Of a stretch of DNA of 64,000 nt, positions 61,259 to 64,000 are shown in pieces. The position numbers and the translations under genes are program-made. Position 1 is the stretch's first letter. Each line of letters starts with the position of its first letter. The DNA lies in NCBI RefSeq assembly GCF_004054195.1, contig NZ_SBIW01000006.1, forward strand, positions 69,653 to 133,652, in the 5' to 3' direction. The DNA comes from Mucilaginibacter gilvus (GTDB lineage Bacteria; Bacteroidota; Bacteroidia; Sphingobacteriales; Sphingobacteriaceae). The notes under the pieces are model-generated. The model saw only the letters and a list, made by a program, of their open reading frames with translations, did not search any database and was not told the DNA's origin.

Positions 61259-61927
61259 TTATTTAAAGCTAATTAATATTTCCAACACTGCCATATCAAA
61301 AGATTTACTTACCGCATCATCGGCGTAAGCGCTCTTTTCAGCCTCGGTTGGCTCAGGGTTTTGGAAAAAGCAGATCATCGGGTAAAACAGTTCTTTCAGT
61401 TCCGAATCATCTTCTAAAGTACCGGCAACTTTGGCTATCTCGGCAGCCGGGCTTTCAACCAATATCTGGTTAGCAATAACCGGCTCGTAAATGCGGTACT
61501 CATCCTGAAACTCGTCCTCATCTACCAGTAAAAATTCTTTCAGGTAATCTTCCAGTTCAGGATCTATGTCCTCGTCCTCGCACTCATTTAGGTAAAGCAA
61601 CAGGTTAAGTAGCTCGGTGCCCCTATCCAGGGTTTGCTCTTCAATTTTTTCCCACTCGGGGGTTTCCAGGTAATCGTCTTCCAGCTTTTTAACGTCCTCG
61701 CTAAAAAAGTTCACTAAAAGCAGGTCGAAGAATACTTCGTGCAGTTCTTCGAGCTTTGGGTTATCGTTAAAAACTTCGTCAAGCGCGTCAACCTTTTTCA
61801 GGAAAGTATCATCTGACGAAAAAACAGATTCGAATTTGGCGTTAAGAGCGATAGCGTTAAAGCTATCGTATTTAGAGAAAGCCGACAGCGCGCCGGTGAT
61901 AGCCGCGCTTATTTTTGGGTCAGTCAT
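61259..61927 (-). CDS. Acidic protein of unknown function
   Basis: A 222-residue soluble helical protein, very rich in Asp and Glu (for example ECEDEDIDPELEDYLKEFLL). No transmembrane segment and no domain recognised. The start lies 2 bases after the pyrC stop, so the two are almost certainly co-transcribed. No function is suggested by the sequence. Confidence 0.62.
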   Translation of the reverse strand: MTDPKISAAITGALSAFSKYDSFNAIALNAKFESVFSSDDTFLKKVDALDEVFNDNPKLEELHEVFFDLLLVNFFSEDVKKLEDDYLETPEWEKIEEQTLDRGTELLNLLLYLNECEDEDIDPELEDYLKEFLLVDEDEFQDEYRIYEPVIANQILVESPAAEIAKVAGTLEDDSELKELFYPMICFFQNPEPTEAEKSAYADDAVSKSFDMAVLEILISFK

Positions 61928-61929
61928 GG

Positions 61930-63189
61930 TTAATTAGAGTTAGATGTTTGATTATTATTACAGGTTAACAAAACTTTTCCTTTTAGGTTGTGCCCCAGGA
62001 ATGGCGAGTTATAGCTTTTAGAAAGGTTGGCGCTACGGCTGTATTCCCACTCTGCTTCGGTATCCAGCAAAACCAGGTTTGCTTTCTCGCCTTCGGCCAG
62101 GGTTGGTATAGGTACATTTAATATTTTGCGCGGGTTGATGGCCAGTTTCTCCACAATAAGTTCCACAGCCAAGCCCGCTTTTATCGCCAGTGAGAACGCC
62201 GTTTGCAGGCCGATGATGCCATACTCGGCCACCTCGAACTCTACATCCTTAAATTCAATCTCATGCGGGGTATGTTGGGTTACCAGCGCGTCTATGGTGC
62301 CGTCTTTAAGGCCGGCTATCAGCGCTTCTACATCTGCCTGGGTACGTAATGGTGGTTTTACTTTATAAAGGCTATCGAAGCCCATCAGCGCCTCGTCAGT
62401 CAATACAATATTATAAATAGCGGTATCGCAGGTTACTTTCAGTCCGCGTTTTTTTGCTTCGCGGATCAATTCTACGGAGCGGGCCGTAGAAATAGTAGTA
62501 AAGTGAATATCCGTGCCCGAATCCTCAGCCAGGTAAATATCCCGGGCTATCATCAACTCTTCGGCAAGAGAAGGAATGCCTTTCATGCCCAGCATAGTGC
62601 TAACCACGCCTTCGTTCATTTTTGCCTTACCGGCTATGAAGGCGTCTTCGGCATAAGAAATTACCTTGGCACCGAAACCCTGCACATATAGTAAAGCACG
62701 TTCCATCAGGCCGGCATCCTGAACAGGGCGGTTGCCATCGGTAAAGGCCTTAGCGCCGCTTTTAAACATATCATACATTTCTGCCAGGTCTTTGCCTTCG
62801 CGTTTATGAGAAATGGTTCCCAGCGGGTATATATCTACCAGTTTTCCTTTGGCTCGGTTAAGCAAGTATTCAACTTCGGCTTTGGAATGCACCGGCGGAT
62901 GCGTGTTAGGCATCAGCGCTATACCGGTAAAACCACCTGCTGCCGCGGCGGCGGTACCGGTTTGCAGGTCTTCCTTGGTCTCTAAACCCAGTTCGCCAAT
63001 GTTGCAGTTAAGGTCAAAAAAGCCGGGCGCAAGGTATTTGCCGGTGGCGTCTATCATCTCCGCTTTATCATCGCTAAGCGATGCGGCTATTTTAGTGACG
63101 ATGCCTTTTTGAATTAAAATATCGGCAACCTGGTTATGAAAAAGAGACTCGGGATATACAACAGTGGCAGATTTGATAAGCAAATTCAT
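61930..63189 (-). CDS. pyrC: Dihydroorotase homologue lacking most metal ligands (pseudo-dihydroorotase)
   Basis: A 419-residue amidohydrolase-fold protein of the dihydroorotase/PyrC type: PGFFDL at 55-60, MPNTHPPV at 93-100, KAFTDG at 147-152, and SPFLGHNLKGKV near the end. The expected HxH is N61-C-N63, the QHCED His is Tyr 179 in SYAED, the second His of HxxHxST is Thr 232, and the catalytic Asp of TDHAPH is Gln 305 in TQHTPH. Only one metal-site Asp (151) remains. It is probably non-catalytic and may act as a partner of aspartate transcarbamoylase; an active dihydroorotase should exist elsewhere. The symbol is provisional. Confidence 0.82.
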   Translation of the reverse strand: MNLLIKSATVVYPESLFHNQVADILIQKGIVTKIAASLSDDKAEMIDATGKYLAPGFFDLNCNIGELGLETKEDLQTGTAAAAAGGFTGIALMPNTHPPVHSKAEVEYLLNRAKGKLVDIYPLGTISHKREGKDLAEMYDMFKSGAKAFTDGNRPVQDAGLMERALLYVQGFGAKVISYAEDAFIAGKAKMNEGVVSTMLGMKGIPSLAEELMIARDIYLAEDSGTDIHFTTISTARSVELIREAKKRGLKVTCDTAIYNIVLTDEALMGFDSLYKVKPPLRTQADVEALIAGLKDGTIDALVTQHTPHEIEFKDVEFEVAEYGIIGLQTAFSLAIKAGLAVELIVEKLAINPRKILNVPIPTLAEGEKANLVLLDTEAEWEYSRSANLSKSYNSPFLGHNLKGKVLLTCNNNQTSNSN

Positions 63190-63217
63190 TATCGCTGTTT
63201 AAGGGTGGGTTTAATGA

Positions 63218-64000
63218 CTATCCGGCTTGCGTAGCTATACTTTTATCGGTTTTGTAGAACCTGATGAGCATCGTTTCGGCGGCCAAAAATATCAAAGCCA
63301 AAATTATACAAAGTTTCCATAATTGAAGACCAGAATTTTCGGCACTGTTGATATTGTTCACATTAAATTTATCGCCCGCTATAAAATTACTTTTTTGCGG
63401 GAAGAGTTTAGCCAGATCGTTACGGTTGAGGTATGACAGGTCCGACTCGCTCCTATTATCGTTAAAGGCAAGCACGGCGGCAGTACTGTCCTGTTTTTTC
63501 AGCTCGTAAATACCAGTTTGGTTAAGCTGGCCGGGCAGGTAAAGCACGGTGCCCCCCTCCTGTTGTTTTAAATCGGGGATGATGGATTCGGTGCCTTTTA
63601 CCAGCTTCACCACCTGTTTCTCGGTAGATTGCAGCGGTTCGGTCTCAATGGCCTGGTTGCTGCCAAGGGTATAGAATAAAGATTGAACGTGTCCGCTCAG
63701 CAAGGCTACTCTAAACATCACCGGCACAAACAGGGCGTGTACGGGCAGGTTACTAAAGTCTTCGTTCAGCGCAACTGCGGCTACGTAGAGTTTTCCCTTA
63801 CCCAAACGATAACCCTCCCAAAGCGATTGCCCGGTTTGCAGTTTCATCAGGTTTTCGGCTTGTTTGGAAGCACCGCTTAAGGCGTAGTATTTCTTCACCA
63901 GCGGCAGGTCGGGATTTTGCGGGAACGATTCGAAGATATTTTTAAACACCTCGCTTTGCAGGTTGAGGCTCGAAACTTTATTAGCCTCCGTGATGGTTTT
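63218..64000 (-). CDS. BatA-like membrane protein, partial (C-terminal part)
   Basis: About 260 residues are visible; the frame runs past the window edge without a start, so this is a 3-prime fragment. It ends with a transmembrane helix (LWKLCIILALIFLAAETMLIRFYK, 210-233 of the visible part from 63949) and a short cytoplasmic tail. Segments LPGQLNQTGIYELKK and LAKLFPQKSNFIAG resemble the C-terminal part of Bacteroidota BatA-domain proteins. It lies 28 bases upstream of pyrC on the same strand, as in other Bacteroidota genomes, by recollection. Confidence 0.65.
   Translation of the reverse strand, partial: KTITEANKVSSLNLQSEVFKNIFESFPQNPDLPLVKKYYALSGASKQAENLMKLQTGQSLWEGYRLGKGKLYVAAVALNEDFSNLPVHALFVPVMFRVALLSGHVQSLFYTLGSNQAIETEPLQSTEKQVVKLVKGTESIIPDLKQQEGGTVLYLPGQLNQTGIYELKKQDSTAAVLAFNDNRSESDLSYLNRNDLAKLFPQKSNFIAGDKFNVNNINSAENSGLQLWKLCIILALIFLAAETMLIRFYKTDKSIATQAG

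Noticed and set aside
1..64000. CRISPR array, tRNA, rRNA or riboswitch
   Set aside because: No regularly spaced direct repeats, no tRNA T-loop or rRNA-like stretches, and no recognised FMN, TPP or cobalamin box (including upstream of riboflavin synthase) seen by eye.
1..64000. Phage, conjugative or defence island
   Set aside because: No integrase, capsid, relaxase, restriction, toxin-antitoxin or CRISPR-associated genes identified.

Overview
The window looks like a chromosomal segment of a Bacteroidota bacterium, most likely family Sphingobacteriaceae and close to Mucilaginibacter or Pedobacter. The grounds are: no Shine-Dalgarno-like leaders; lipoproteins and secreted enzymes with typical Bacteroidota signal peptides; a TonB receptor with an N-terminal carboxypeptidase-like domain; large FtsX-type ABC permeases; a DUF2027-Smr protein; a BlaI/M56 pair; one good TTTG-N19-TAnnTTTG promoter; and many short interspersed repeats of the kind common in this family. 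The genus is inference. I found no tRNA, rRNA, CRISPR array, prophage or intact insertion sequence.

Layout. 0.3-7.3 kb: a secreted ThuA/sugar-dehydrogenase/PKD/cytochrome c fusion, a TonB-dependent receptor and small accessory proteins. 7.4-14.4 kb: a TetR regulator followed by a complete RND efflux operon (adaptor, pump, outer-membrane factor), with matching palindromic candidate operators. 14.7-21.9 kb: a GH130 enzyme, an ArsR/SRPBCC pair with a duplicated operator-like motif, an FtsX-type permease with a candidate sigma-54 promoter, and a GH31 glycosidase. 22.3-30.3 kb: Smr protein, DUF892 protein, M1 aminopeptidase, YtxH protein, a GAF-PAS protein with a histidine-kinase phosphoacceptor but no ATPase domain, and a HAD hydrolase. 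30.3-33 kb: lysA and aspartokinase of the lysine pathway. 33.4-34.9 kb: an ECF sigma factor, a small overlapping gene and a ClpP protease. 35-46 kb: a WYL regulator, exported Ntn asparaginase, CutC, serine hydrolase, a very large secreted metallopeptidase/beta-propeller/beta-barrel protein, and an HscA-type Hsp70. 46-52.5 kb: a TPR protein, riboflavin synthase, NUDIX, SDR, a diheme cytochrome and an exported Nif3-like protein. 52.7-57.1 kb: a flavoprotein divergent from nuoA-nuoB (without the rest of complex I), then accC. 57.5-64 kb: a BlaI/BlaR-like pair with tandem operators, small membrane and acidic proteins, a dihydroorotase homologue that has lost most metal ligands, and the end of a BatA-like protein cut by the window edge.

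Most of the window is ordinary housekeeping and accessory content on both strands. The points most worth a second look are: (i) an 84-base in-frame block inside lysA that matches the short repeats found between genes; (ii) several families of short dispersed repeats, one with inverted ends like a MITE; (iii) the sigma factor/small protein/ClpP cluster; (iv) the metallopeptidase-propeller-barrel fusion; (v) the probable pseudo-dihydroorotase; (vi) nuoAB cut off from the rest of the nuo operon and sharing its start codon bases with an opposite gene. I did not identify anything I can confidently call a new system.
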